Source of the DNA: JABDJX01 sp039942715
Lineage (GTDB): Bacteria > Pseudomonadota > Alphaproteobacteria > Rhodobacterales > Rhodobacteraceae
Length of the DNA stretch: 64,000 bases
NCBI GenBank assembly: GCA_039942715.1
Contig: JBDVBY010000006.1
Coordinates: 806,001 to 870,000, forward strand
Direction: 5' to 3'
Part shown: piece after piece, positions 1 through 8,345 of the stretch
Layout: each line of letters starts with the position of its first letter
Position numbering within the stretch: position 1 is the first letter of the stretch
The notes under the pieces: generated by a model
Databases searched by the model: none
What the model saw: only the letters and a program-made list of their open reading frames with translations
What the model was told of the DNA's origin: nothing
Program-made: the position numbers and the translations under genes

Positions 1-322
1 CCACCTCACCATTCAGCATGTGACATTCACGCACAAGCGGCCAGTTTTTGCAGCGCCCTTCAAAGGCCGACAAATCAACCTCGGCTTGACTTTGCAGCCC
101 GACCATCGCAAACACCTGAACCTCAAATCCCAGTGCACGCGCATCAACTGCTGCGTGATAGCCTTGGATATACCCCTGCTCTTCCAGTGCGCGCACACGG
201 CGTAGGCACGGCGGCGCGGAAATACCCACACGCCCGGCAAGATCAACGTTGGTCATGCGACCATCGGCCTGTAGTTCGGCCAATATCATACGGTCGATGG
301 CGTCAAGCTTGTGGCTTGGCAT
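1..322 (-). CDS. Lrp/AsnC family transcriptional regulator (C-terminus cut by window edge)
   Basis: DNA-binding regulator of the leucine-responsive/AsnC family, which senses amino acids or other small effectors. The first 107 residues are visible. The N-terminus reads MPSHKLDAIDRMILAEL, the family's first helix, followed by the helix-turn-helix (VDLAGRVGISAPPCLRRVRALE, about residues 26-47) and the start of the RAM/effector half (GYHAAVDARALGFEV). The ATG at 320-322 is chosen because the family begins a few residues before the LDxIDRxIL motif. It is divergent from trxB across about 300 bases. The effector cannot be predicted because the C-terminal half lies outside the window. Confidence 0.93.
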   Translation of the reverse strand, partial: MPSHKLDAIDRMILAELQADGRMTNVDLAGRVGISAPPCLRRVRALEEQGYIQGYHAAVDARALGFEVQVFAMVGLQSQAEVDLSAFEGRCKNWPLVRECHMLNGEV

Positions 323-618
323 TATGCAGTCCCCTTTGTGGCTGTTTAGAAACTTACAATGCCAGGAGGGGATGCGCAATATTATTTCAAAACTGCGCAA
401 CAAAAGAAAACGCTCGAGAAAACTCGTACGTTTCATTTGGATAAGCTTTTTTGGCAAACGAGCCTTCGGGACCGAACGGACCGTCAGGACCAAACGGATC
501 TTCAGAGCCGCCCGGACCAAGGTTTGCCCTGCTCAAGGTAATTTGTAGTACCTGCCCTTCAACTTTGCCCGCCGCCACGCTATCTCTGCAAAACGCTGCT
601 CAACCCAAGGAAAACTCC

Positions 619-1584
619 ATGTCTGACACCCGCCACACCCGCTGCTTGATTATTGGCTCTGGACCCGCCGGTTACACTGCTGGCGTTTATGCAAGTCGCG
701 CGATGTTGGAACCGCTTTTGGTACAGGGCATTCAGCCGGGCGGGCAGTTGACCATCACAACGGAAGTTGAGAACTGGCCAGGCGACACCGAAGTGCAAGG
801 CCCCGATCTGATGGTACGTATGGAAGAACACGCGCGCAATGTGGGCACAGAAATAATCTCGGATCATATCCAGTCGCTCGATTTGTCCAAACGCCCCTTC
901 ACCGCCATCGGCGACAGCGGCACAACATACACTGCTGATGCACTTGTGTTGGCCACAGGCGCTCAGGCCAAGTGGCTTGGCCTTCCGAGCGAAGAAGCCT
1001 TCAAAGGTTTTGGTGTCTCGGCCTGCGCCACCTGCGATGGGTTCTTTTATCGCGGCATGGACGTCGTCGTTGTTGGCGGCGGCAACACCGCAGTGGAAGA
1101 GGCGCTATTCCTCACAAAGTTCGCCTCAAAGGTCACGCTTGTGCATCGCCGCGACGAGTTGCGCGCTGAAAAAATCCTACAGCACCGTTTGCTAAACCAC
1201 GACAAAGTCGAAGTGCTCTGGGATCACCAGCTGGAAGAGGTCACCGGCACCTCCGATCCAAAAGGCGTGGAAGGCGTGCGTTTGAAAAGTACCAAAACTG
1301 GCGAAATCACCGAGATGGCCTGTAAAGGCGTGTTCATTGCGATCGGTCATGCACCATCGTCCGAGCTGGTCAAGGATACTCTGGAACTGCATTCTGGCGG
1401 ATACGTTGTGACCGCTCCAGACAGCACCGCCACATCTATTCCGGGCGTGTATGCGGCAGGTGACATCACCGACCACATCTATCGCCAAGCCGTCACATCG
1501 GCAGGCATGGGCTGCATGGCAGCATTGGAAGTCGAGAAATTCTTGGCCGAAATGGATCAAGACGCTGATATTGCCGCAGAGTAA
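619..1584 (+). CDS. trxB: Thioredoxin-disulfide reductase
   Basis: Cytosolic FAD enzyme that uses NADPH to reduce thioredoxin. The 321 residues match the usual bacterial low-molecular-weight TrxB. Visible elements are the N-terminal FAD fingerprint GSGPAG (residues 13-18), the redox-active CATC (136-139), the NADPH-binding GGGNTA (153-158) with HRR just after, and the C-terminal GDI FAD motif. The reading frame is open upstream to 451, but the extra 56 residues are low-complexity Ser/Gly/Pro sequence absent from the family, so the ATG at 619 is preferred; an AAGGAAAA run lies just before it. It stands alone, divergent from an Lrp-type regulator and followed by the sat/cysC locus, with no operon partner. 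Confidence 0.97.
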   Translation: MSDTRHTRCLIIGSGPAGYTAGVYASRAMLEPLLVQGIQPGGQLTITTEVENWPGDTEVQGPDLMVRMEEHARNVGTEIISDHIQSLDLSKRPFTAIGDSGTTYTADALVLATGAQAKWLGLPSEEAFKGFGVSACATCDGFFYRGMDVVVVGGGNTAVEEALFLTKFASKVTLVHRRDELRAEKILQHRLLNHDKVEVLWDHQLEEVTGTSDPKGVEGVRLKSTKTGEITEMACKGVFIAIGHAPSSELVKDTLELHSGGYVVTAPDSTATSIPGVYAAGDITDHIYRQAVTSAGMGCMAALEVEKFLAEMDQDADIAAE

Positions 1585-1700
1585 AATCCGTCATCATAAC
1601 GTTCCACGCCAGTCCAATACCGGTTGTAATTCTGACACACCGAAATCTACTTGAACGACACCCTCAGAAAATCCTTACGACCTAGCGATTTTTGTATATG

Positions 1701-1716
1701 TGTTCACGAGTGAACA
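1701..1716. promoter_or_regulatory. 16-bp palindrome upstream of the regulator-Sat/CysC frame
   Basis: TGTTCACGAGTGAACA has two perfect 7-bp arms (TGTTCAC/GTGAACA) around a 2-bp centre. It lies 19 bases before the ATG at 1736 and overlaps the possible GTG start at 1700. Size and symmetry suit a dimeric winged-helix regulator, and the protein encoded immediately downstream begins with one, so autoregulation is the simple inference. Confidence 0.55.
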
Positions 1717-1735
1717 CTTTATCGAGTCGCCGTTA

Positions 1736-2101
1736 ATGATTGCCCAACCAACTCAACCGATCACAGATGATGAGATCGAGACCTTTCGCCTTCTGCGTCA
1801 GCTCGATACCGCACCCAGCGCTTCACAGCGCGCCACGGCTTCGGCTTTGGGGGTGTCACTTGGGCTTTTAAACGCGAGACTCAAAACTGCCGTCGAGGCA
1901 GGGCTCATTTCAATAAGCGAACGCGACGGACCCGATAAGCGCCAAAGGTTCGCCTACTCACTGACAACCCGTGGCGCTACAACAAAAAATCGCCTCACGG
2001 ATCGCTTTCTTGCCCATAAGTTCGCCGAGTTCGATGCACTTCACGCCGAACTAACTGGCTCAACCAGTACACTCGTTCCAGATACTTTAAGGACCACCAC
2101 C
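1736..2101 (+). CDS. EPS-associated MarR-type winged helix, in frame with Sat/CysC
   Basis: These 122 codons encode a winged-helix domain like the small MarR regulators found beside exopolysaccharide loci: a TDDEIETFRLLRQL opening helix, the recognition-helix region ATASALGVSLGLLNARLKTA, a wing ending in RFAYSLTTRG, and a C-terminal helix FLAHKFAEFDALHAEL. Relatives are free-standing proteins of about 110 residues that stop soon after that helix. Here no stop follows; the frame runs through a short linker (TGSTSTLVPDTLRTTT) into the ATG of Sat/CysC. ATG 1736 is chosen; GTG 1700 is possible but lies in the palindrome. A TAA sits one frame off at 2088-2090, so a one-base shift would separate the genes. 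Whether a fused protein is made is unknown. Confidence 0.7.
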
Positions 2102-3808
2102 ATGCAAATGTCCAATCACACCCCAATCCCCGAGCTTTATGTCTCTTACGAAAGCGCTCAAAAGCTGAAGAAGGAAGCAGGCGATCTGAAAAGCTGGAAC
2201 CTTGTCCCGCGCCAGATTTGCGATCTGGAATTGCTGATGAACGGCGGCTTCAACCCGCTGAAAGGCTTTTTGTCCGAAGAAGACTACGACGGCGTGGTCG
2301 AAAATATGCGCCTTGCCGACGGCACTCTTTGGCCAATGCCCATCACACTCGATGTCACCGAAGACTTTGCCGAAAGCATCGAATTGGGTCAGGACATCGC
2401 CCTGCGCGATCAGGAAGGCGTGATCCTTGCAACAATGACGGTCACAAATCGCTGGACCCCAAACAAAGCCCGCGAGGCCGAGAAGGTGTTTGGCGCTGAT
2501 GACGATACCCACCCCGCAGTAAACTACCTGCACAACACCGCCGGTAAAGTCTATTTGGGCGGGCCGATCACCGGCCTTCAGCAACCCAACCATTATGATT
2601 TCAAAATGCGCCGCGACACTCCAAACGAGCTGCGCGCCTATTTCCGCAAACTTGGCTGGCGGCGCATCGTTGCCTTTCAAACGCGCAACCCGCTGCACCG
2701 CGCGCATCAGGAACTAACCTTTCGCGCCGCCAAAGAAGCCCAAGCCAACCTGCTCATCCACCCTGTTGTTGGCATGACAAAACCAGGCGACGTCGATCAC
2801 TTTACCCGCGTGCGTTGCTATGAAGCGGTACTCGACAAATATCCAGCGGCCACGACCACGATGAGCCTGCTGAACCTCGCTATGCGCATGGCGGGCCCAC
2901 GCGAAGCCGTCTGGCACGGGCTGATCCGTCGCAACCATGGCTGCACCCACATGATCGTTGGGCGCGACCATGCGGGCCCGGGCAAAAACAAAGCAGGCAA
3001 AGATTTCTACGGCCCCTACGATGCACAAGAGCTGTTTCGCGAACACCAAGACGAAATTGGCATCGAAATGGTCGACTTCAAACACATGGTCTACGTCCAG
3101 GACCGCGCCGAATACCAAGCGGCAGACGAAGTCGCAAAAGACGCAACCGTATTGAACATCTCCGGCACAGAATTGCGTCGCCGCCTGCGAGAGGGCTTAG
3201 AGATTCCTGAATGGTTCTCGTTCCCCGAAGTCGTCGAAGAACTGCGCAAACGCTATCCTCCACGCGCGCAACAAGGCTTTACAGTCTTCTTCACAGGTTT
3301 TTCCGGCTCAGGAAAATCGACGATCGCCAACGCGCTGATGGTCAAACTCATGGAGATGGGCGGCCGCCCGGTCACTTTGCTTGATGGAGATATCGTACGC
3401 AAAAACCTCTCCAGCGAACTTGGCTTTTCAAAAGAGCACCGCGATTTGAACATTCGTCGTATCGGCTATGTCGCCTCTGAGATCACCAAGAACGGCGGCA
3501 TCGCGATCTGCGCACCCATCGCCCCCTACGCCACAACACGCCGCGCCGTGCGCGAAGATGTGGAAGCCTTTGGTGCCTTTGTCGAAATTCACGTCGCCAC
3601 CTCGATCGAAGAATGCGAGCGCCGTGACCGTAAAGGACTTTATGCTTTGGCGCGCGCCGGAAAAATCAAAGAGTTCACCGGTATTTCTGATCCATACGAC
3701 GTGCCGCAAGACCCTGAACTCAGTGTTGAGACGGAGAATGTCGAAGTGGATCACTGCGCGCACCAAGTGCTGTTGAAATTGGAGCAAATGGGTTTGGTCG
3801 CCGGTTAA
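2102..3808 (+). CDS. Bifunctional sulfate adenylyltransferase / adenylylsulfate kinase (PAPS synthetase)
   Basis: Makes APS from sulfate and ATP, then phosphorylates it to PAPS, the donor for sulfation or assimilatory reduction. The 568 residues show a PUA-like N-terminus, the ATP-sulfurylase catalytic loop QTRNPLHRAH (near residue 193), the nucleotide motif GRDHAGPG (near 285), and a C-terminal APS kinase with P-loop GFSGSGKST (near 398), LLDGD and APYATTRR. Both halves look intact. ATG 2102 has a good Shine-Dalgarno (AAGGA, 2089-2093, 8-base spacer) and matches the usual family start, so this product is probably made even if the upstream regulator domain is sometimes attached. No cysH/cysD/cysN neighbour is visible. 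A sulfotransferase gene lies 6 kb downstream. Confidence 0.95.
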   Translation: MQMSNHTPIPELYVSYESAQKLKKEAGDLKSWNLVPRQICDLELLMNGGFNPLKGFLSEEDYDGVVENMRLADGTLWPMPITLDVTEDFAESIELGQDIALRDQEGVILATMTVTNRWTPNKAREAEKVFGADDDTHPAVNYLHNTAGKVYLGGPITGLQQPNHYDFKMRRDTPNELRAYFRKLGWRRIVAFQTRNPLHRAHQELTFRAAKEAQANLLIHPVVGMTKPGDVDHFTRVRCYEAVLDKYPAATTTMSLLNLAMRMAGPREAVWHGLIRRNHGCTHMIVGRDHAGPGKNKAGKDFYGPYDAQELFREHQDEIGIEMVDFKHMVYVQDRAEYQAADEVAKDATVLNISGTELRRRLREGLEIPEWFSFPEVVEELRKRYPPRAQQGFTVFFTGFSGSGKSTIANALMVKLMEMGGRPVTLLDGDIVRKNLSSELGFSKEHRDLNIRRIGYVASEITKNGGIAICAPIAPYATTRRAVREDVEAFGAFVEIHVATSIEECERRDRKGLYALARAGKIKEFTGISDPYDVPQDPELSVETENVEVDHCAHQVLLKLEQMGLVAG

Positions 3809-3833
3809 TCCAAGTCGCCCTACCCTAAAGGGG

Positions 3834-3883
3834 CCGATCAACTGGGGGCTCTGCCCCCAAGACCCCCGGCATACTTTTGAACC
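3834..3883 (-). repeat. Twin-hairpin intergenic repeat, copy 1 (reverse, partial)
   Basis: Reverse-complement copy of the element that recurs in this window: TTCAAAAGTATGCCGGGGGTCT followed by a GGGGGCAGAGCCCCC hairpin and the beginning of the GATCGG second arm. It lies just after the sat/cysC stop. Confidence 0.7.
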
Positions 3884-4005
3884 TGTGAAACACATTGTTA
3901 ACTTCGTTTTGCGAGATAGGCGATGCGGAACAGGCAGGCATGCCGATGACCGTAACCGGTGAAAACCAGAACGGTCTGTCTCGTAATGAGACGGGCCGTT
4001 TTTTC
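3884..4005 (+). ncRNA. Candidate small RNA ending in an intrinsic terminator
   Basis: Between two twin-hairpin repeats lie about 120 unexplained bases ending in a strong plus-strand terminator. The stem is AACGGTCTGTCTC / GAGACGGGCCGTT with a GTAAT loop, then six Ts (3970-4005). The terminator is about 165 bases after sat/cysC and beyond another hairpin, so it either ends that transcript late or ends a short independent RNA. No known RNA family and no clear promoter was recognised. Confidence 0.3.
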
Positions 4006-4010
4006 ATTGG

Positions 4011-4082
4011 TTCATAAATATGCTCAGGGGGTCTGGGGGATAAAATCCCCCAGTTGGTCGACGCAGCAAAGCTGCGGCGAAA
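4011..4082 (+). repeat. Twin-hairpin intergenic repeat, copy 2
   Basis: TTCATAAATATGCTCAGGGGG, then hairpin 1 (TGGGGGATAAAATCCCCCA) and hairpin 2 (GCAGCAAAGCTGC), in the same order as the other copies. It lies between convergent sat/cysC and amt. Confidence 0.75.
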
Positions 4083-4110
4083 CAAAAAACCCGGGCGCGA
4101 ACGCCCGGGC
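4083..4110 (-). terminator. Rho-independent terminator of glnK-amt
   Basis: On the minus strand GCCCGGGCG-TTCG-CGCCCGGG is followed by six Ts. It has a very stable stem with a UUCG-type loop and lies about 40 bases after the amt stop codon. Confidence 0.9.
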
Positions 4111-4146
4111 AAGTCTTCAAAGTAAGCTGATTGAAAGGGAGGGTAA

Positions 4147-5487
4147 TCAGCCTTTGGTAAAGTCAGGATAAGCTTCCATGCCAAGTTCAGAGACATCAAG
4201 ACCGTTGATCTCTGCTTCTTCGCTCACACGAATGCCCATCACGCCTTTCAGCACAACCCAGACAACCAGTGAGACGACAAAGACAAACACACCAACAATC
4301 ACGATTGGTCCTAACTGACCCATGAACGTCGCATCCGAGTTCGTAAGCAAAACAGCCAGCGTGCCCCAGATACCTGCGAACAGGTGAACCGGGATCGCAC
4401 CAACCACATCGTCGATCTTCATCTTGTCAAGGAACGGCACCGCAAAGACTACGATCACGCCACCAACAGCCCCGATCAACGTAGCGGCGCCAAGTGTCGG
4501 TGTCAGAGGCTCAGCCGTAATCGACACAAGACCCGCAAGAGCACCGTTCAGAATCATCGTCAGGTCAGGCTTTTTATACATGATCTGCGTCAAGATAAGC
4601 GCTGCAACAGCACCACCGGCAGCTGCCGCATTTGTGTTGGCAAAGATACGGCTGATATCAGCCACATCGCCCACAGTGCCCATCGCAAGCTGCGAACCAC
4701 CGTTAAAGCCAAACCAGCCCAGCCACAGGATAAACGTACCCAGCGTCGCCATCTGAAGGTTAGAACCAGGCATCGGATTCACACGACCGTCTTTGTACTT
4801 GCCCAAGCGAGGACCAAGAATGATCGCACCGGCCAAAGCAGCCCAGCCACCGACCGAGTGCACAACAGTCGAGCCGGCAAAATCAAGGAAACCCCACTGG
4901 CTGTCCAAGAAACCGCCGCCCCACTTCCAAGACGCTTGGATCGGATAAATGATGCTGGTCAAAATGATGGTAAAGATCAGGAACGGCCATAGTTTGATGC
5001 GTTCAGCCAAAGCACCCGAGACAATCGAAGCGGTCGCCGCGCAGAACATCAGCTGGAAGAAGAAATCTGAACCAGTCGCGGCATACCCGTAGTCGTCAGC
5101 CGCATCAGACGTGATCCCAACCGCTTCCATGACAGCCGGACCAAAAGCGCCAAGATAGCCGCCCGTTTCATCCGCCCCAATAGACCAGTTGCCCAGCGGA
5201 TACATCAGGTTGTAACCGATCAAATAGTAAAAGATCGTCGCAAGCGAAAACAGACCAATGTTTTTAACCATTTGCATGGTCACGTTCTTGGACCGCACCA
5301 AACCGCCTTCCAGCATGGCAAAACCTGCCGCCATCCAGAACACAAGAAAGCCACCGATCAAAAACAGCAGCGAGTTAAAGATGAAGACCGAATCGGTCGA
5401 GGCGTTGATACCCGCCTCTTGTGCAAATCCAAGGCTCGGCATTGCTGCGGCCATGGTTGCAAATACGAGAGAATTTTTGAGTGTCAT
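4147..5487 (-). CDS. amt: Ammonium transporter Amt
   Basis: Inner-membrane ammonium channel of the Amt/MEP/Rh family, 446 residues. The N-terminus looks like a cleavable signal (MTLKNSLVFATMAAAMPSLGFAQ), as in other Amt proteins. About eleven hydrophobic segments follow, with family signatures FWMAAGFAMLEGG, a DFAGSTVVHSVGGWAAL block carrying the first pore histidine, and a late IPVHLFAGIWG block with the second. The C-terminal cytoplasmic tail (GMEAYPDF) is the part that interacts with PII. It lies 24 bases after glnK on the same strand, the classical glnK-amtB pairing in which GlnK blocks the channel when nitrogen is sufficient. A strong terminator follows. Confidence 0.97.
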   Translation of the reverse strand: MTLKNSLVFATMAAAMPSLGFAQEAGINASTDSVFIFNSLLFLIGGFLVFWMAAGFAMLEGGLVRSKNVTMQMVKNIGLFSLATIFYYLIGYNLMYPLGNWSIGADETGGYLGAFGPAVMEAVGITSDAADDYGYAATGSDFFFQLMFCAATASIVSGALAERIKLWPFLIFTIILTSIIYPIQASWKWGGGFLDSQWGFLDFAGSTVVHSVGGWAALAGAIILGPRLGKYKDGRVNPMPGSNLQMATLGTFILWLGWFGFNGGSQLAMGTVGDVADISRIFANTNAAAAGGAVAALILTQIMYKKPDLTMILNGALAGLVSITAEPLTPTLGAATLIGAVGGVIVVFAVPFLDKMKIDDVVGAIPVHLFAGIWGTLAVLLTNSDATFMGQLGPIVIVGVFVFVVSLVVWVVLKGVMGIRVSEEAEINGLDVSELGMEAYPDFTKG

Positions 5488-5511
5488 AACAATTGTCCCT
5501 ATGATCCGCGC

Positions 5512-5850
5512 TTAAACCGCATCATCGTTGGTTTCGCCGGTGCGCACGCGTACAGCGCTTTCCACATCCAGTACGAAGATTTTACCGTCACCGATTTTGT
5601 CGGTCTTGGCGGTGGTCGCGATGGTCTCAGTCACCTGTTCGGCCATCCCGTCCGCTACAACGATTTCAAGTTTCACTTTGGGCACGAAATTCACCGCGTA
5701 CTCAGCCCCGCGATAGATTTCTGTATGTCCAGATTGCGAGCCGAAGCCCTTGATTTCAGTCACCATCATGCCGCGCACCCCGATCGAGGTCAGCGCTTCG
5801 CGGACTTCTTCAAGTTTGAACGGCTTGATCGCTGCAATAATCAGTTTCAC
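5512..5850 (-). CDS. glnK: Nitrogen regulatory protein P-II (GlnK type)
   Basis: Trimeric signal protein that binds ATP/ADP and 2-oxoglutarate and gates Amt. The 112 residues starting at GTG 5850 give exactly the normal PII length; the frame is open further upstream, but VKLIIAAIKPFKLEEV is the canonical start and an AAGGGG sits before it. The T-loop carries the uridylylation tyrosine in HTEIYRGAEY. The usual RQK before it is SQS here, which I recall in alphaproteobacterial GlnK proteins. The B-loop TAKTDKIGDGKIFV and the C-terminal VRVRTGE motif are intact. First gene of glnK-amt; about 160 AT-rich bases separate it from the divergent PBP gene. I could not place a convincing sigma-54 promoter. 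Confidence 0.96.
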   Translation of the reverse strand: MKLIIAAIKPFKLEEVREALTSIGVRGMMVTEIKGFGSQSGHTEIYRGAEYAVNFVPKVKLEIVVADGMAEQVTETIATTAKTDKIGDGKIFVLDVESAVRVRTGETNDDAV

Positions 5851-6108
5851 GACGATCCCCTTTGATATGCAACACGCTCCTCGCGTTGCTTTTCCGAGGG
5901 TGAGGAAGAGCGCGATTGTGGGATGAGACAAGAAGGCTGACCTGATTCTGAGGGGGGTTCAGACCATCAAACCTAGATTTTTTGCACAATTATTCATCAA
6001 TGATTATTTTTTATGCACATTTTCAATTCTGCAACGCAGCGGAAAGGCGCTCCACATCTGCGTCAGAAGAGATTATCTTTAGGCCAGAGGCATAAGGACC
6101 AGAGCATA

Positions 6109-8256
6109 ATGAGTGGCCCGAACAATAAGCGACCGACACTGGTTGCAGACAAACGAACCAAGGCGAAAAGCAAAGCCAAAAAAACGCCCGCGAAGAAAAC
6201 GCGCGCGCGCAAGAAAGCACCCACTACCTCACGCAATCCCATCGTGTGGTTGTTCCGCACGGTCACCCGCATGATTTGGGGAATCGGCTGGCGCGTCGGC
6301 GCGATCGGAACGCTCGCACTTGTTGGCGCTGTGCTGTTCTATGCCGCCACCCTGCCACCAGTTTCCGCACTCGTAGATGGCCGCTCCAAAGGATCGGTCA
6401 CACTATTGGACCGCGAAGGATCAGTCTTTGCTTGGCGCGGCGAACAGTTCGGAGGGCAAATTTCGGCTGAAAACGTTTCGCCATTTTTGAAGAACGCCAT
6501 CATCGCCACAGAAGACAAACGCTTTTACGGACACTTCGGCCTTTCGCCCCGCGGTATCGCAAGTGCTGTGCGCATCAATCTGCGCGAAGGACGCGGCCCG
6601 CTTCAGGGTCATGGTGGCTCAACCATCACGCAACAAACCGCGAAGCTTCTGTGTCTGGGGACCGAGTACAACCCTGATAGTGGCATGACCGAGAACGAGT
6701 TCGAGCGCGATTGCCGCCGCACCACGCTGGCCCGCAAGATTAAAGAGGCCATCTACTCGATGGCCATGGAAGTGCGGTATTCAAAAGATGATATCCTCAC
6801 AATTTATCTGAACCGCGCCTATCTTGGTGCAGGGGCCCGCGGTTTTGAGGCCGCAGCACAGCGCTACTTCGGGATCACAGCCAACGAGCTCCTTCCGTCA
6901 GAAGCCGCGATGCTCGCAGGGCTCTTGGTCGCCCCGACGCGCTTTGCCCCCACCGCAAACCTCGAACGCTCACGAGATCGCGCCAACCTGATCCTCGGAC
7001 TGATGGAGGCGCAAGGCTACCTCTCAGCAAGTGATGCCGCCATCGCCCGCGCCAACCCCGCCACTTTATCGGCCGCAGCCGAAGCCCGTGCAGGCGGGTA
7101 TTACGCCGATTGGGTGATGGACCTTGGCCCCGGCTTCCTCACCGATCAAACCACCGAAGACGTGGTGATCCGCACAACCTTCGATCAGCGCATGCAGACC
7201 TCTGCCGAAGAGGCGCTACAGTTCATCTTTGACACCAAGGTCAAAGCGGGCTCAGAAGCCCAAGCGGCAATCGTTGTGATGAGTGCCGACGGTGCCGTGC
7301 GCGCCATGGTCGGCGGGCGCAAATTCAAAGGCGTCGCTGGTCAGTTCAATCGCGCCATTCAGGCCAAGCGCCAAACTGGTTCAGCCTTCAAACCTTTCGT
7401 TTACGCTGCCGCACTCGATCTCGGCTACTCGCCTAACGCAGTTGTCACCGATGAACCCTACTGCCTCGACGTCCCGGGCTCAGGCGAATGGTGCCCCAAA
7501 AACTACGACAACAAATTCAACGGTCGCATGGACCTCACACAAGCCTTGGCACAATCGCGCAACGTGCCTGCCGTCAAAGTCCTCGAACGCGTTGGTCGCG
7601 AAGCGGTCGTTAACATCGCCTCTGACTTTGGGATTGAAAGCGATCTCGCTGTCGGCCCCGCCGTTGCTCTTGGCACTTCAGAATCGACCCTGTTGGAAAT
7701 GACTGGCGCTTATGCAGGCATTCTAAATGGTGGCTCTTCCGTTGAACCTTACGGGCTGATCTCGCTTAAGCTCAAAGGCGAACAAGATACGCTTGTCGAA
7801 CAAGAAGGCGGCATCGGCGAAAGAGTGATCAGCACCGACGCCGCACAGCAACTCACCTATATGATGCACCAAGTCGTTGAACGCGGAACTGGGCGCAAAG
7901 GTCTTTTGCCGGACCGTCAGGTCGCTGGCAAAACTGGCACGACACAAGCCGCGCGAGATGCATGGTTCATCGGTTTCACCGCCGATTACGTCGCAGGCGT
8001 GTGGATGGGCTACGATGACAATACCCCTCTCACAGGCGTCGGTGGTGGCGGACTACCAGCTGAGATTTGGCGCGAAACAATGCTACGCGTACACGAAAAT
8101 ACACCCGCGCGTCCTCTGCCGATGATGGCACCCAAAGGGGGCTCGCAAGTCGCTGGTCAACAGCAGCAACGTCAACGTCCGCGCTCGACCAGCGGTGGTG
8201 ATAATGCCGTCGAGCGTGTGATCTTAAACGTCCTAAACGACCTTTTTGGAAACTGA
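6109..8256 (+). CDS. Class A penicillin-binding protein (PBP1A-like glycosyltransferase/transpeptidase)
   Basis: Periplasmic enzyme anchored in the inner membrane that polymerises and cross-links peptidoglycan. The 715 residues begin with a very basic cytoplasmic tail of Lys/Ala/Arg repeats, then one transmembrane helix (VGAIGTLALVGAVLFYAATL). The GT51 domain has EDKRFYGHFG (near 134) and GGSTITQQTAK (near 168). The transpeptidase has the nucleophile motif SAFK (near 425), SRN and KTGT (near 606). The C-terminus is Gln/Arg-rich and disordered. ATG 6109 is preferred over one at 6013 because AAGGA precedes it at 10 bases. It is divergent from glnK-amt and followed by a twin-hairpin repeat. Confidence 0.95.
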   Translation: MSGPNNKRPTLVADKRTKAKSKAKKTPAKKTRARKKAPTTSRNPIVWLFRTVTRMIWGIGWRVGAIGTLALVGAVLFYAATLPPVSALVDGRSKGSVTLLDREGSVFAWRGEQFGGQISAENVSPFLKNAIIATEDKRFYGHFGLSPRGIASAVRINLREGRGPLQGHGGSTITQQTAKLLCLGTEYNPDSGMTENEFERDCRRTTLARKIKEAIYSMAMEVRYSKDDILTIYLNRAYLGAGARGFEAAAQRYFGITANELLPSEAAMLAGLLVAPTRFAPTANLERSRDRANLILGLMEAQGYLSASDAAIARANPATLSAAAEARAGGYYADWVMDLGPGFLTDQTTEDVVIRTTFDQRMQTSAEEALQFIFDTKVKAGSEAQAAIVVMSADGAVRAMVGGRKFKGVAGQFNRAIQAKRQTGSAFKPFVYAAALDLGYSPNAVVTDEPYCLDVPGSGEWCPKNYDNKFNGRMDLTQALAQSRNVPAVKVLERVGREAVVNIASDFGIESDLAVGPAVALGTSESTLLEMTGAYAGILNGGSSVEPYGLISLKLKGEQDTLVEQEGGIGERVISTDAAQQLTYMMHQVVERGTGRKGLLPDRQVAGKTGTTQAARDAWFIGFTADYVAGVWMGYDDNTPLTGVGGGGLPAEIWRETMLRVHENTPARPLPMMAPKGGSQVAGQQQQRQRPRSTSGGDNAVERVILNVLNDLFGN

Positions 8257-8273
8257 CGCCCACAACTTCATCT

Positions 8274-8343
8274 ATTCAAAAATACTCTGGGGAGCGCGAG
8301 GGGTGAAACCCCTCGCATGAGGCGACGACAAAGTCGGCGCAAA
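8274..8343 (+). repeat. Twin-hairpin intergenic repeat, copy 3
   Basis: TTCAAAAATACTCTGGGG, hairpin 1 GCGAGGGGTGAAACCCCTCGC, and hairpin 2 GGCGACGACAAAGTCGGCGC arranged as in the other copies. It lies between convergent PBP and trpF. Confidence 0.75.
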
Positions 8344-8345
8344 CC

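Noticed and set aside
5860..6012. sigma-54/NtrC promoter for glnK
   Set aside because: Only isolated TGCAC half-sites in the AT-rich gap; no -24/-12 match, so not listed as a feature.
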